Positions 19,642 through 29,455 of a stretch of 64,000 nt of DNA are shown here, piece by piece. Made by a program: the position numbers and the translations under genes. Location: assembly GCA_031291055.1 (NCBI GenBank), contig JARLJU010000017.1:124001-188000 (forward strand), in the 5' to 3' direction. The stretch is from Rudaea sp. (lineage in GTDB: Bacteria; Pseudomonadota; Gammaproteobacteria; Xanthomonadales; Rhodanobacteraceae). Each line of letters starts with the position of its first letter. Positions within the stretch are counted from its first letter, which is position 1. A model generated the notes under the pieces. That model was not told where the DNA came from. It did not search any database and saw only the letters and a program-made list of their open reading frames with translations.

Positions 19642-20311
19642 TTAGCAGCTGGCGGCGTTTCTCCCGGCGGTGGCAAGCCGACTTTCCCGCAGAACGCAGC
19701 AAAACGCGGGGCGTTCCTGTAGCGCAGAGCGCAGGATGAATGGGTCGTAGAGCACGACCGATCTGCAGAGCCATGGCCGTCGCGCTGTCGTGCCAGGATC
19801 CGGGCGGTTCCTGTTGTACGACAGCCAGCGAGGCCTTCGCGTCGCCGCGAAGGACTTCACAATCGTCCGTGACTGGCGGAGCACCGCCGCTTCGGGTTGC
19901 AGATCGAGCGCCTTGCGCATGGCCGGCTCCGCTTCGTCGAGGCGACCGAGCGGCACCAGATCAAGGCTCAGGTAACTACCAGAGTGCGTTCAGCGGATCG
20001 GAAATCAGCGCTTGTCGAGTCAGTTCGACCGCACGCTCGGGCTGGCCAAGTATGGCCTGCATGTTGCCGAAAGCGAATTCCGCTGCAGCGTCGTTCGGTA
20101 ACAGTTCCAGAGCACGTCGATATTCGGCATTCGCGCCGTTCCAGGTGAGATGCGCATCGGCGAGCAGGTAGCCGTGCGCGCTATGTGCGATGGCCAAATC
20201 CGGCGCCAGCGCCGCATCGGCTGCTGCTCGCGATTTGGCATAAGCCTCTTGCGCCGTTTTACCGTCAAGGAAATTGGGGGCAGGAGCCATCCGCGCGTAA
20301 GACAATCCTGC
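19642..20311 (-). pseudogene. Decayed TPR part of a TolB-like/TPR protein
   Basis: From 20311 down to 19976 the frame encodes TPR sequence (AAEFAFGNMQAILGQPERAV, SDPLNALW) and then hits a TAG. The sequence continues one frame over as YLSLDLVPLGRLDEAEPAMRKALDLQPEA (in parts), down to about 19870, after which similarity fades. A 2-base deletion near 19975 would explain the shift. The N-terminal transmembrane and TolB-like domains are missing. The fragment starts in the same frame as, and directly after, the stop codon of the intact paralogue at 20312-22156, as if an old tandem copy had been fused behind it and then lost. No in-frame ATG of its own is convincing. Confidence 0.6.
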
Positions 20312-22156
20312 TCAGTCGCAAACGTAGTCGCCGGGCCCGCGCTTGTGGCAGGAATCCGGTTCGCCGTAACGGTCCCAGACCGCGGTCAAACCAGCCTTGC
20401 GCGCGAATTCGGGAAACTGCGGCAGCACTCGGGCTTCGTGTTCATAGGGGCTCCACAACAAGGACATGAAACCCGCATCGTTGTTGCTCGGTGCATCCTG
20501 CGCGGCAGCCAGCGCGCGCACCGGCTCGTGCATGCGCAAGAGCCCGTAGATCGCGAATCCGGAAACCGGCGCAGGTCGGGTCTTGAGGTAGTCGTCGAGC
20601 ATCGCCAATGCGGCAAGCCGCGCGGGCTCATCGCCGAGGATGCCGCGGGCCAGCAGGTCGGTCGATTGCGCGGGCAGGCCCGTACGCAGCGCCTTGAAGG
20701 CGGCCGCGAGCTGATCGATCGCCTCGGCCTGTCGATGGTGTGCCGCGGCGACATACGACAATCCCATCCCGGCGAACGCAAGCTTGGCGTCGGCGGCACG
20801 CTGCAACAGACGCTCGGCATTGACGTTGTCGCCGTCGTAGTCGTAGCCCATGCCGCGCCAGAGCAAGGCCGTCGGCATGATCGGATCGACAGCCAGTACT
20901 CGATCGATGACCTTATAGCCCTGACGCGGATAGCCCGACATGATCAGATGGGTCGCGTACCAGAACGCGGCGGTCGTATCGTCGGGGTCGAGCGCCAGCG
21001 CTCGCTCGAACTGCGGCCTTGCTTCGAGCAGCCGACGCTGCCCGGTATACACCTGGCCCTGGGCTGCGTAGGGTTCTGCCAGCGTTGGATCGAGCTCGAT
21101 CGCCTTGCGCGCGTGTTCTTCGACGATGGCCGTCGCTGCGGCCCAATCCAGCACCATGTACGTCGGCGCAATTGCCGCGATGACGGCCAGCCGCGCGTGC
21201 GCGCGAGCGAACTTCGGATCGAGTTTGAGCGCCTGGTCCAGCAGCGTCATTGCGTCGGAAAAACGCGCGCCTTCGCGCCGGTTGAAGATGCCGGTGGCTT
21301 GCAAGTACAGCGCATAGGCCTCCGGGTTATTGGTCGTAACCGGAATCAAGCGTTGCTGCTGCTCGCCTTGCAGGATCACTTCAAGCTTGTCCGTGATCGC
21401 GCGTGCTATGCGTTCCTGCAACTGGAACACATCGTTCAGATCGCCGTCGTAGCTCTCCGACCACAGATGAAAACCATCCTCGGTCTGGATCAGTTGCGCC
21501 GTGATGCGCACCTTGTCGCCCTGCTTGCGTACCGAACCTTCGAGAATGTTGGCGACGCTCAGGGCTTTTCCGATCGTGCGCAGGTCTTCGTTTTTGCCCT
21601 TGAACGAAAACGACGAAGTGCGGCCTGCGACTTTGAGATCCTTCACCTTGGCCAACGCGTTGAGCAACTCCTCGGCCATGCCATCGGAAAAATATTCCTG
21701 ATCGTGGCCCGGGCTCAGATCGGTGAATGGCAGTACGGCGATGGATTTCCTGCTGATGGAAGCCACGGCGATGGCTGCGCCGGCGGATGATTGCTTCGTC
21801 GCATCGGCATTCGCACTGGGCGGCTGCGTATCCGCCCGATACGACGGCTGGCCCTTGAAGTACCAGACGAAGGCCAGTGCCGTGAGCACCGCCGCAATCA
21901 GCAGAATCGCCCGCGTGCTGCGTACGCCGGATTCTGGCTTGACGCCATTCGGCGTGATCTCGAATGCCCACGCGAACACCAGCGAGATCGGAAACCCCAG
22001 CAAGGCTACAAGTATAAAAATGCGCAGCGCCCACGGCGGCGCATCGAAGGCGGGAAATCCGATCGATGCCGCCTGCACGGCCAGCCATGCCACCACCAGG
22101 TAGGCGCCACCCACCTTGAATACTTTGCGACGGGTCAATTCGGCGAAGAAATTCAT
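20312..22156 (-). CDS. Membrane-anchored TolB-like/TPR protein (paralogue 1)
   Basis: 614 residues from the ATG at 22156 (MNFFAELTRRKVFKVGG). Two N-terminal hydrophobic helices (about 17-35 and 45-65) and a third near 85-105 anchor it. The TolB-amino-terminal-like domain follows: KSIAVLPFTDLSPGHDQEYF, AEELLNALAKVKDLKVAGRT, ANILEGSVRKQGDKVRI, LWSESYDGDLNDVF. The C-terminal half is TPR repeats. Proteins of this COG5616 type are abundant in Xanthomonadales; their function is not known. The ATG overlaps the stop of paralogue 2 by 4 bp (ATGA), so the two are translated together. It differs more from the other two in the first 60 residues. Confidence 0.85.
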   Translation of the reverse strand: MNFFAELTRRKVFKVGGAYLVVAWLAVQAASIGFPAFDAPPWALRIFILVALLGFPISLVFAWAFEITPNGVKPESGVRSTRAILLIAAVLTALAFVWYFKGQPSYRADTQPPSANADATKQSSAGAAIAVASISRKSIAVLPFTDLSPGHDQEYFSDGMAEELLNALAKVKDLKVAGRTSSFSFKGKNEDLRTIGKALSVANILEGSVRKQGDKVRITAQLIQTEDGFHLWSESYDGDLNDVFQLQERIARAITDKLEVILQGEQQQRLIPVTTNNPEAYALYLQATGIFNRREGARFSDAMTLLDQALKLDPKFARAHARLAVIAAIAPTYMVLDWAAATAIVEEHARKAIELDPTLAEPYAAQGQVYTGQRRLLEARPQFERALALDPDDTTAAFWYATHLIMSGYPRQGYKVIDRVLAVDPIMPTALLWRGMGYDYDGDNVNAERLLQRAADAKLAFAGMGLSYVAAAHHRQAEAIDQLAAAFKALRTGLPAQSTDLLARGILGDEPARLAALAMLDDYLKTRPAPVSGFAIYGLLRMHEPVRALAAAQDAPSNNDAGFMSLLWSPYEHEARVLPQFPEFARKAGLTAVWDRYGEPDSCHKRGPGDYVCD

Positions 22157-23991
22157 CGGCAGGTGAACGCGTCGGGGCCGGTTTCCGGAGCGGGCGAACA
22201 CAGATCCGGCCAGCGGTTCTTCTTCCAGTAATCGAGCAGGCCGATGCGCGTGGCGAAGCCCTGGAACGCAGGGCTCTGGCGCGTCTTGAGCGACCATGCT
22301 TCGCGCTGCCAGAACCAGTTCAGGTAGGCGTCGGACAAGCCGGTTTTGCTGCGCTCGTAGGCTGCGAACGAGCGCTCCGGTTCGCCCAGTTGCAGCAGAA
22401 ACGTCGGTATCCAGTCATCGTCGGGATGCGCCTGCACGATCGCCAGTGCCGCCTGACGCTGCGTTTCGCCCTGATAGGTGCCGCGGTAGATCCCTTCCAG
22501 GTCGGCGGCGGACAGCTTTGAGCCCAGGCCCGGTTCGGCAACGGCGAACTGCCTGGCGCCTGCATCGAAGTCGCCAACCGTGGCGTCATACCAGGAGAAC
22601 AGCAAGGCAGCGAATGCGGGTCCGCGGTCCTGCGTACGCCGCGCCAGTGCCAGGGTGGCGCCAGCGTCACCGGCGCGCCAGCGCATACCACCCTTGTAGA
22701 AGAGCAGCAATACGTTCGCCGGATCGTTGATCAGGCTGGCATCGATCGACGCTTCGGCCTCGGCAGTGCGACCTGTCGCGGCCAACTCGTTCGCCGCCCA
22801 GTAGTTGACCGCGATGTCGTCGGGACCCAACTCCAGCGCGCGCCGCATCGGTTCGGTCATTTCGACATAGCGCCGCTGCGAGAACAGGTTGTAGCTCAAC
22901 GCTGCATAGGCCTCGGCATTGCCGGGATCGATAGCCAGCGCTTTTTGCGCCGCCTGATCCGACGCTTTCCAGTTGGCCTGCCAGTCGCCGCCGATGTACT
23001 GCGCCAGCACCGCATAGGCCACCGCCAGCTTCGACCAGGCTCGCGCAAAATTCGGATCCAGCGCGGTCGCCTTCTGCAGCAGCGTAATTGCCAGTGGCAG
23101 GCTGTCGCCCACACGCCGGTTGACCAGGGTCTGCGCCTCCACAAACAAGGCATAGGCATCGGGATTGTCCGTGGTCTTGTCGACCAGACGCTGCTGGCCA
23201 CCGCCACCGAGTACCGCCTTCAGTTCGCTCGCGATATCGCGCGCGCAGGATTCCTGCAGATCGAACACGTCCGAAAGCTTGCCGTCGTAAGTCTTCGACC
23301 ATTGCTGCACGCCGTCGGAAGTCTGCATCAGCGTGGCGGTGATGCGCAGCTGCTCACCCTGCTTGCGCACCGAACCTTCCAGGATGTGCGCCACGCCAAG
23401 TTCCGTACCAATCTGGCTCGGGCTGGCGCTCCTGCCCTTGAACTGGAACGAGGAACCGCGCGCGACCACCTTCAGCGTCTTCACGCGCGCCAGGGCATTG
23501 AGGATTTCCTCGGCCATGCCGTCGGAAAAATATTCCTGGTCGTGCGCCGGGCTCAGATCGGAAAATGGCAGCACGGCGATCGACTTGCCCGGAATTCCGG
23601 CCGACGCTGTCGCCGGCACGACGACGACCGGCGCCGGCTGCCGACGCAGCACGAACGTGTTCACCAGCAGGAACACCACAGCCACGGTGAGCACGGCAAT
23701 GATCAGACGGTCGAGCTTGCGCCCCGTGTAGCGCGTGATCGACTGGCTGGCCTCCACTTCGCTTTCCCGCCTGATGCCTTGCGGCGTCAATTCGTAGAAC
23801 CACGAAAACAGCATTGCGAACGGGAAGCCGGCGACCACGACGATCACCACCAGCCGCACCGACCAGTTCGGAATATCGAAAAACGGAAAAACCTGGGTCG
23901 CGACCTGTACCAGCAGCCACGAGGCGGCCGCATAGAACGCCGCGGCCCGGTATACATTGCGGCGTTTCAGCTCGGCGAAAAACGACGCCAT
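22153..23991 (-). CDS. Membrane-anchored TolB-like/TPR protein (paralogue 2)
   Basis: 612 residues. The ATG at 23991 is chosen because AGGGGGA stands about 7 nt upstream and because it gives the shared N-terminus FFAELKRRNVYRAAAFYAAA; an upstream in-frame start at 24081 would add 30 unrelated residues. The layout is helix 1 (about 15-33), helix 2 (40-60), linker ELTPQGIRRES, helix 3 (about 85-105), TolB-like domain (KSIAVLPFSDLSPAHDQEYF, AHILEGSVRKQGEQLRI), then TPRs. The linker and helix 1 are nearly identical to paralogue 3, which points to recent duplication or gene conversion. It ends with a 4-bp overlap into paralogue 1. Confidence 0.87.
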   Translation of the reverse strand: MASFFAELKRRNVYRAAAFYAAASWLLVQVATQVFPFFDIPNWSVRLVVIVVVAGFPFAMLFSWFYELTPQGIRRESEVEASQSITRYTGRKLDRLIIAVLTVAVVFLLVNTFVLRRQPAPVVVVPATASAGIPGKSIAVLPFSDLSPAHDQEYFSDGMAEEILNALARVKTLKVVARGSSFQFKGRSASPSQIGTELGVAHILEGSVRKQGEQLRITATLMQTSDGVQQWSKTYDGKLSDVFDLQESCARDIASELKAVLGGGGQQRLVDKTTDNPDAYALFVEAQTLVNRRVGDSLPLAITLLQKATALDPNFARAWSKLAVAYAVLAQYIGGDWQANWKASDQAAQKALAIDPGNAEAYAALSYNLFSQRRYVEMTEPMRRALELGPDDIAVNYWAANELAATGRTAEAEASIDASLINDPANVLLLFYKGGMRWRAGDAGATLALARRTQDRGPAFAALLFSWYDATVGDFDAGARQFAVAEPGLGSKLSAADLEGIYRGTYQGETQRQAALAIVQAHPDDDWIPTFLLQLGEPERSFAAYERSKTGLSDAYLNWFWQREAWSLKTRQSPAFQGFATRIGLLDYWKKNRWPDLCSPAPETGPDAFTCR

Positions 23992-24077
23992 TCGGCCATC
24001 CCCCTGGAGTGTCGCGTAGTGGCGGGCCATCATAGCCGATCCCGCTGGTGCAAAACCCGTGCAACCCTTAAAAATCC

Positions 24078-24461
24078 TCAAGTTGGCGGAACTTCTTGCT
24101 GCGGCTTGGTGAGCGTGGAGAGGCCCATTTTTCCCAGCGTCAGGGCAAAACGCGGATCGGAGTTGATGCTCAGCAAGCCGGTGTCGCGGATGTCATAGCC
24201 ATGCTGCAACCGTCGGAAGGCAGCATCGGTCTCGCGGCGGAATGCATAGATCTGCGCAATCTGGAAAGCGGTAGCGGTGTTGTCAATCGCGACCATCGGG
24301 GCCAGCGCCGTGTCGGCGGCAACGCGATCGCCGCGCGCAAAGTACGCCAGCACCAGGGCAAAGCGACGGTACGCGTCTGCAGGCTCCAGCAGCGCCTCAC
24401 GCAGCGCCGTGTCGCCATCGCCACGCAGGACCGCGACGACGACGGAGTTCGACGATGAAGC
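24078..24461 (-). pseudogene. C-terminal TPR fragment of a TolB-like/TPR protein
   Basis: The frame directly after the stop of paralogue 3, without a frame change, encodes GDTALREALLEPADAYRRFA, then ARGDRVAADTALAPMVAIDN, a repeat with QIYAFRRETDAAFRRLQHGY, and the family end-block SINSDPRFALTLGKMGL. This matches the last ~120 residues of TolB/TPR family members, while paralogue 3 already has its own version of that end-block. There is no ribosome-binding site, so it is probably a relic of a further tandem copy. A 91-residue ORF beginning at 24353 could in principle be translated. Confidence 0.6.
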
Positions 24462-26267
24462 TCATCGGGACTGCATGCCATCGGCGGCAGTGGCCGGCGG
24501 CAGGTTGACCTGGCGCATCAGCGCCTGAAAGCGCGGATTGCCGCGCAAGGGATCGAACAGGACGTTGGCATAGGCGTAAGCGCGAAACGGCTCGCGCACG
24601 GCGAACGAGCGCTCGATCGCGTCAAGCGCAAGATCGTTGCGACCGAGCAGGACCAGCATAATGGCGCTGGCGGGGTCCGAGGCCGAAGCACTCGTTGCTA
24701 TCTGCGCGGCGACACTGTCCCTTTTCGACGAATCCTTCATCGCCGCGACAAAACTCGATTTCAGTTCGCGACGACCCTCGGGAAGAACCTGCGTGGCTGC
24801 CATAGCGTCGTCGAAACGATGCAACTGCACCAGGGCCAACACCTTCCATACCTGGGCAAAATAAAACTCCGGCGCTATGCGCAAGCCTTCGTCAAAATAC
24901 GGCAACGCGTTCGCCGAATCACCCTGCAGTACGAGCGCAAAGCCTCGCAGATGCTGTTTGACGGCGGAAAGCGGATCGATGGCCAGAGCCGCATCGATCT
25001 GTGCACCGGCCTCGGTCAGGCGCCGCTGATAGATGAGTATCTCGCCGTACCACTGGTGTGCCGTCGCATCCTGCGGGCTGCTCGCGATTACCGTGCGGAA
25101 ATCGGCTTCCGAGCCGGCCCAGTCGAACTGGCGAGCACCGCGGATATAAGCCCTGGCCAGCAGGGCCGAGGACGAGGCCGGATCCAGGCGCAAGGCGCGA
25201 TCGGCCGCGTCGAGGGCCAGCGCAACCGTCTCCGGTGCAGCTCCCGTATTGTTCGGATCGCTGTCATAGTATTCGGGCAGGATCGCATAAGTCTGCGCGA
25301 GCGCCGCCCAGGCGTCGGCGTAGTCCGGGTCGGCCTGCAGCGCCGCTTTATAGGCTATGACTGCATTTTGCAGATTCTGGTAACCGCGCTGATGCCAGAA
25401 AAACTGGCCGCGAAGATACTGTTGGTGCGCCTCGGTGCTTTGCGTCGTGGACTGGGCCAAGTGGTTTTTCTGATCGCCGATCAGCACGACTTTCAGATGT
25501 TCGGCAATCGCGCGTGCGATGCGCTCCTGCAACTCGAACACATTGGTCAGACTGCCGTCGTAGCTCTCCGACCACAGATGAAAACCCGTCTCGGTCTGGA
25601 TCAGCTGCGCGGTGATGCGCACCTTCTCGCCCTGCTTGCGCACCGAGCCCTCAAGAATGTTGGCGACTCCAAGCGCCTTGCCGATCGTGCGCAGGTCTTC
25701 GTTCTTGCCCTTGAAGTAGAACGAGGACGTACGCCCCGCCACTTTCAGATCGCTCAGCTGCGCCAGCGCGTCGAGAATTTCCTCCGCCATGCCATCGGAG
25801 AAATATTCCTGATCATGCCCCGGGCTCAGATCCGTGAACGGGAGGACGGCGATGGACTTGGTCGAAATCGCTGCTGCCGAATTCGCTGTAGCCGGCGCGG
25901 ACCCGTCAACTTGTTTGTGCAGCACGAGTCTGTCTGCGAGGAGCAATACGACTGCGAGAGCCAGGGTCGCGATGATCCAGCGATCGAGCCGCTTGCCGGT
26001 GACCTGCACGATCGAATCGGCCGGCGCGATGTCGCTTTCGCGCCTGATGCCCTGAGGCGTCAGTTCGTAGAACCACGAGAACAGCAACGCGAACGGAAAT
26101 CCGACGATGGCCGCGACCACGACCAGGCGCACCGACCAGTTCGGAATGTCGAAGAAAGGAAACACCTGGGTGGCGATCTGCACCAGCAGCCATGAGGCGG
26201 CGGCGTAAAACGCGGCGGCCCGGTATACATTGCGCCGTTTCAATTCGGCGAAAAACGAGCTGTTCAC
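24462..26267 (-). CDS. Membrane-anchored TolB-like/TPR protein (paralogue 3)
   Basis: About 601 residues from a GTG at 26267, chosen because the paralogues begin at the equivalent FFAELKRRNVY block; the frame stays open to a GTG at 26366 and the extra residues look unrelated. Three N-terminal hydrophobic helices with the linker ELTPQGIRRES precede the TolB-like domain (KSIAVLPFTDLSPGHDQEYF, ANILEGSVRKQGEKVRI, LWSESYDGSLTNVF) and about six TPRs. It is first in the tandem array in transcription order. Its stop is followed in frame by a relic of another copy. The start choice is the least certain part. Confidence 0.83.
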   Translation of the reverse strand: MNSSFFAELKRRNVYRAAAFYAAASWLLVQIATQVFPFFDIPNWSVRLVVVAAIVGFPFALLFSWFYELTPQGIRRESDIAPADSIVQVTGKRLDRWIIATLALAVVLLLADRLVLHKQVDGSAPATANSAAAISTKSIAVLPFTDLSPGHDQEYFSDGMAEEILDALAQLSDLKVAGRTSSFYFKGKNEDLRTIGKALGVANILEGSVRKQGEKVRITAQLIQTETGFHLWSESYDGSLTNVFELQERIARAIAEHLKVVLIGDQKNHLAQSTTQSTEAHQQYLRGQFFWHQRGYQNLQNAVIAYKAALQADPDYADAWAALAQTYAILPEYYDSDPNNTGAAPETVALALDAADRALRLDPASSSALLARAYIRGARQFDWAGSEADFRTVIASSPQDATAHQWYGEILIYQRRLTEAGAQIDAALAIDPLSAVKQHLRGFALVLQGDSANALPYFDEGLRIAPEFYFAQVWKVLALVQLHRFDDAMAATQVLPEGRRELKSSFVAAMKDSSKRDSVAAQIATSASASDPASAIMLVLLGRNDLALDAIERSFAVREPFRAYAYANVLFDPLRGNPRFQALMRQVNLPPATAADGMQSR

Positions 26268-26444
26268 AGACTGCACCGCGACCGGGGCGACCGTCCGGAA
26301 GGCATGGTGAGTGGAAACGGTCCAATTGGCATTCTGCGGACGCCCCTGCGTACGCGCGATTGTCACATGCCGAAAGGCAAAAATGCCACGAAAGCTCCAA
26401 TTATCTGCAGCTTCGACAATCAGGTGGGGATCACAACCGGATAT

Positions 26445-27212
26445 CTAGGCCGCCTTCGGCCAGGGCGTCAGAATCTCGAAGCCATCGTCAGTCACCGCAA
26501 TCGTGTGTTCCCACTGCGCGGACAGCGAATGGTCGCGGGTCACCACGGTCCAGCCATCCGGCAACAGGCGCGTCTGCGGCTTGCCCGCATTGACCATGGG
26601 CTCGATCGTGAATGTCATGCCCTTTTCCAGACGCAGGCCGACACTACGGTGACCATAGTGGAGTACCTGCGGATCTTCGTGATAGATGGTGCCGATGCCG
26701 TGGCCGCAATATTCGCGCACGACCGAGAAACGCTGCGCCTCGACGTGTTGCTGGATGGCGTGGCCGATATCGCCCAAGGTGGCGCCCGGACGCACCTGCT
26801 CGATGCCCTTCATCATCGCCTCGAATGTGACGGTGCACAGGCGCCGGGCCAGCACCGAAGGCTCACCCACGTAGTACATGCGGCTGGTATCGCCGTGCCA
26901 GCCGTCCTTGATCACGGTGACGTCGATATTGACGATGTCGCCATCCTTGAGGACCTTGCCCGGGTTCGGAATGCCGTGGCAGATCACGTTGTTGACCGAC
27001 GTGCAGACCGTCTTAGGAAAGCCCTTGTAGCCGACATTGGCCGGAATCGCCTTTTGCACGTTGACGATATGATCGTGGCAGATCCGGTCAAGCTCGTCGG
27101 TGGTTACCCCGGGCTTGACGTGCGGGACGATCAGCTCGAGCACTTCGGCGGCCAGGCGCCCGGCGGCGCGCATTTTTTCGATCTGCTCGGGAGTCTTGAT
27201 GCTGACGGACAT
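26445..27212 (-). CDS. map: Methionine aminopeptidase, type I
   Basis: 255 residues. It removes the N-terminal Met from nascent proteins. All metal ligands of the type I enzyme are present: Asp and Asp in NIDVTVIKDGWHGDTSRM, His in YCGHGIG, Glu in TIEPMVN, Glu in QWEHTIAV, plus the substrate His in VICHGIPN. The ATG at 27212 (MSVSIKTPEQIEKMRAAG) fits the family N-terminus; the frame upstream to 27395 runs over the rpsB promoter region and is not coding. It is divergent from rpsB, the usual arrangement. Confidence 0.96.
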   Translation of the reverse strand: MSVSIKTPEQIEKMRAAGRLAAEVLELIVPHVKPGVTTDELDRICHDHIVNVQKAIPANVGYKGFPKTVCTSVNNVICHGIPNPGKVLKDGDIVNIDVTVIKDGWHGDTSRMYYVGEPSVLARRLCTVTFEAMMKGIEQVRPGATLGDIGHAIQQHVEAQRFSVVREYCGHGIGTIYHEDPQVLHYGHRSVGLRLEKGMTFTIEPMVNAGKPQTRLLPDGWTVVTRDHSLSAQWEHTIAVTDDGFEILTPWPKAA

Positions 27213-27242
27213 GGCTTTCTCTGGGCTTCGACATGGCTTGGC

Positions 27243-27272
27243 TTGTCCGCATCGAGGCAGACGGGCTATAAT
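27243..27272 (+). promoter_or_regulatory. Sigma-70 type promoter for rpsB-tsf
   Basis: TTGTCC (27243-27248) and a consensus TATAAT (27267-27272) are 18 bp apart. Predicted transcription starts near 27279, about 235 nt upstream of the rpsB ATG. It is the best-matching promoter in the window, in keeping with a ribosomal protein operon. Confidence 0.7.
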
Positions 27273-27278
27273 TCTACG

Positions 27279-27513
27279 GTTTCGCGGGGTCGTTCCGTAA
27301 GGGGCGGTCCGGCAAACAAGATGATGCGGCCTCCGGAATCGATTCCAAGGTTTCGATCCCTGACCCGCCCGGGCATACCGCCCAAATCCGCACACGTATC
27401 GATACCGTTGTCGGGGTGCCTCGCAAGAGGTCGGCAGCGTTGGATGCGTGGAGGTTCAACCCCGAGCGTCGCTGCGTCGTCAACCCGTGGCCGCTCACAG
27501 TTTGGAGTTCATC
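27279..27513 (+). promoter_or_regulatory. Long 5' leader of rpsB
   Basis: About 235 nt between the predicted transcription start and the rpsB ATG contain no supported ORF. In E. coli and other gammaproteobacteria the rpsB leader folds into a conserved structure through which S2 represses rpsB-tsf. The length and place here agree with that, and GGAG stands 6 nt before ATG. I did not identify the conserved fold by eye. Confidence 0.4.
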
Positions 27514-28416
27514 ATGCCTCAAGTCACCATGCGCCAGATGCTAGAAGCCGGCGTGCATTTCGGTCACCAGACCCGCTACTGGAATCCCCGCATGGCGCCG
27601 TACATCTTCGGCGCGCGCGGAAAAATCCACATCATCAATCTCGAAAAAACCCTGCCGCTGTTCACCGACGCGATGAATTTCCTATCGGGTCTGGCACAGA
27701 AGCGCGGCACCGTGCTGTTCGTCGGCACCAAGCGCTCGGCGCGCGATTCGGTCAAGGAAGAAGCCATCCGTTGCGGCATGCCCTATGTGGCCGCCCGCTG
27801 GCTCGGTGGCATGCTGACCAATTTCCGCACGGTCAAGGCCTCGATTTCGCGCCTGAAGGAAATCGAGCAGATGTCGACCGACGGCAGCTTTGAAAAGCTG
27901 GTCAAGCACGAAGTGCTGGGCCTGATCCGCGAGAAGGAAAAGCTCGATCGCTCCCTCGGTGGCATCAAGAACATGAACGGCCTGCCGGATGCCTTGTTCG
28001 TGATCGACATCGGCCATGAAGACATCGCCGTCAAGGAAGCCAAGAAGCTCGGCATTCCCGTGGTTGCCGTGGTCGATACCAATTACGATCCGAGCCTGGT
28101 CGACTATGCCATTCCCGGCAACGACGATGCGATCCGCGCGGTGCAGCTGTATACGCGTGCGGCTGCCGACGCCATTCTCGAAGGCAAGGCCGCCGCACCG
28201 CAATTCGCCGCAGCGGCGAAGGACGAGTTCGTCGAAACCGACGCCGAGGGCAATCCGGTGCCCAAGAAGGCGCATGACCGCGACCGTGACCGCGACGATC
28301 GCCGCAACAAGCCCGGCCCGCGCAACAAGCCCGCCGCGAAGAAGGCACCGGCGCGCCGCGCGCCCGCCCCGCGCCAGCCCGAGGCAAAGGCCGAAGAAGC
28401 CAAGCCGGCGGAATAA
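27514..28416 (+). CDS. rpsB: 30S ribosomal protein S2
   Basis: 300 residues. The start at 27514 gives the normal S2 N-terminus ([20 protein letters not shown]). Family blocks [32 protein letters not shown] and [20 protein letters not shown] are intact. The conserved S2 body ends near residue 230; the remaining ~60 residues are a charged, probably disordered tail with alternating [11 protein letters not shown] and then lysine/alanine/proline-rich sequence. E. coli S2 has 241 residues, so this tail is an addition. It is co-transcribed with tsf (122-bp gap). Confidence 0.97.
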   Translation: MPQVTMRQMLEAGVHFGHQTRYWNPRMAPYIFGARGKIHIINLEKTLPLFTDAMNFLSGLAQKRGTVLFVGTKRSARDSVKEEAIRCGMPYVAARWLGGMLTNFRTVKASISRLKEIEQMSTDGSFEKLVKHEVLGLIREKEKLDRSLGGIKNMNGLPDALFVIDIGHEDIAVKEAKKLGIPVVAVVDTNYDPSLVDYAIPGNDDAIRAVQLYTRAAADAILEGKAAAPQFAAAAKDEFVETDAEGNPVPKKAHDRDRDRDDRRNKPGPRNKPAAKKAPARRAPAPRQPEAKAEEAKPAE

Positions 28417-28538
28417 CCTGGTCGCATCGCGGTGCCATGGCGCCGCATCCATGTCGTCATGGTCGTGTCGCCTGGCGGCGCGACGATCCCATTCAAGCCC
28501 GGCCTTGGCGGCCGGGCAACAATAATTTGAGGTTCACG

Positions 28539-29432
28539 ATGGAAATCACGGCAAGCATGGTCAAGGAACTGCGCGAGCGGTCCGGCGCCGGCATGATGGA
28601 ATGCAAGAAGGCACTCGTCGAAAACCAGGGCGATATCGACACATCCATCGAATGGCTGCGCAAGCAGGGTCTGGCCAAGGCCGACAAGAAGGCCAGCCGC
28701 GTTGCTGCGGAAGGGCGCATCGCGATGGCCCAGGAAAATCAAAGTGGAAATGGCAGCAAGGCCGTGCTCGTCGAGATCAATTCCGAAACCGACTTCGTTG
28801 CCAAAGACAGCAACTTTCTCGCCTTCACCGAGGCCGTCGCCAAGGCGGCGCTGGCGTCGGGCGCGCAGGACGTTGAAGCACTGAAGGCAGTCAAGCTGCC
28901 TACCGGTGAAACCGTCGAGGAAGCCCGCGCCGCGGTTGTCGCCAAGGTCGGCGAAAACGTCCAAGTGCGCCGCATGATGCGCATCGATAGCGCCCACCAG
29001 GTCGCGGCCTATCTGCACGGCGGCCGCATCGGCGTGCTCGTCGAAGCCAAGGGCGGCAGTGCGGACTTTGCCCGTGGCGTGGCAATGCATGTGGCCGCAA
29101 TGAATCCGGCCTACAACAAGGCCGCCGACGTACCCGTCGCCTTCATCGAGAAGGAAAAGGAAATCGAGCTGGCGAAGATGTCGGAGAAGGACAAGGCCAA
29201 GCCGGCGCAGATTCTGGAGAAGATCATCGGCGGCAAGATCGCCAAGATCGTGAACGAGAATACCCTGTACGGCCAGCCGTATGTGCTCAACACCGATCAG
29301 ACCGTCGAAGCTGCGGCCAAGGCTGCCGGCGCTGACGTGATCGGCTTCAAGCGCATCGTCGTCGGCGAAGGGATCGAGAAAGTGGTCGAGGACTACGCTG
29401 CGGAAGTGATGAAGCAGGCCGGTCTGGCCTGA
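28539..29432 (+). CDS. tsf: Elongation factor Ts
   Basis: 297 residues. It is the guanine-nucleotide exchange factor for EF-Tu. The N-terminal UBA-like domain reads [20 protein letters not shown], followed by the core block [13 protein letters not shown] with the TDFV motif that disrupts the Mg site of EF-Tu. The start has GAGG 6 nt upstream. It is the second gene of the rpsB-tsf operon and is followed by a clear intrinsic terminator. Confidence 0.97.
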   Translation: MEITASMVKELRERSGAGMMECKKALVENQGDIDTSIEWLRKQGLAKADKKASRVAAEGRIAMAQENQSGNGSKAVLVEINSETDFVAKDSNFLAFTEAVAKAALASGAQDVEALKAVKLPTGETVEEARAAVVAKVGENVQVRRMMRIDSAHQVAAYLHGGRIGVLVEAKGGSADFARGVAMHVAAMNPAYNKAADVPVAFIEKEKEIELAKMSEKDKAKPAQILEKIIGGKIAKIVNENTLYGQPYVLNTDQTVEAAAKAAGADVIGFKRIVVGEGIEKVVEDYAAEVMKQAGLA

Positions 29433-29455
29433 CCGCCTTTGCATCCAGTCTGCAG

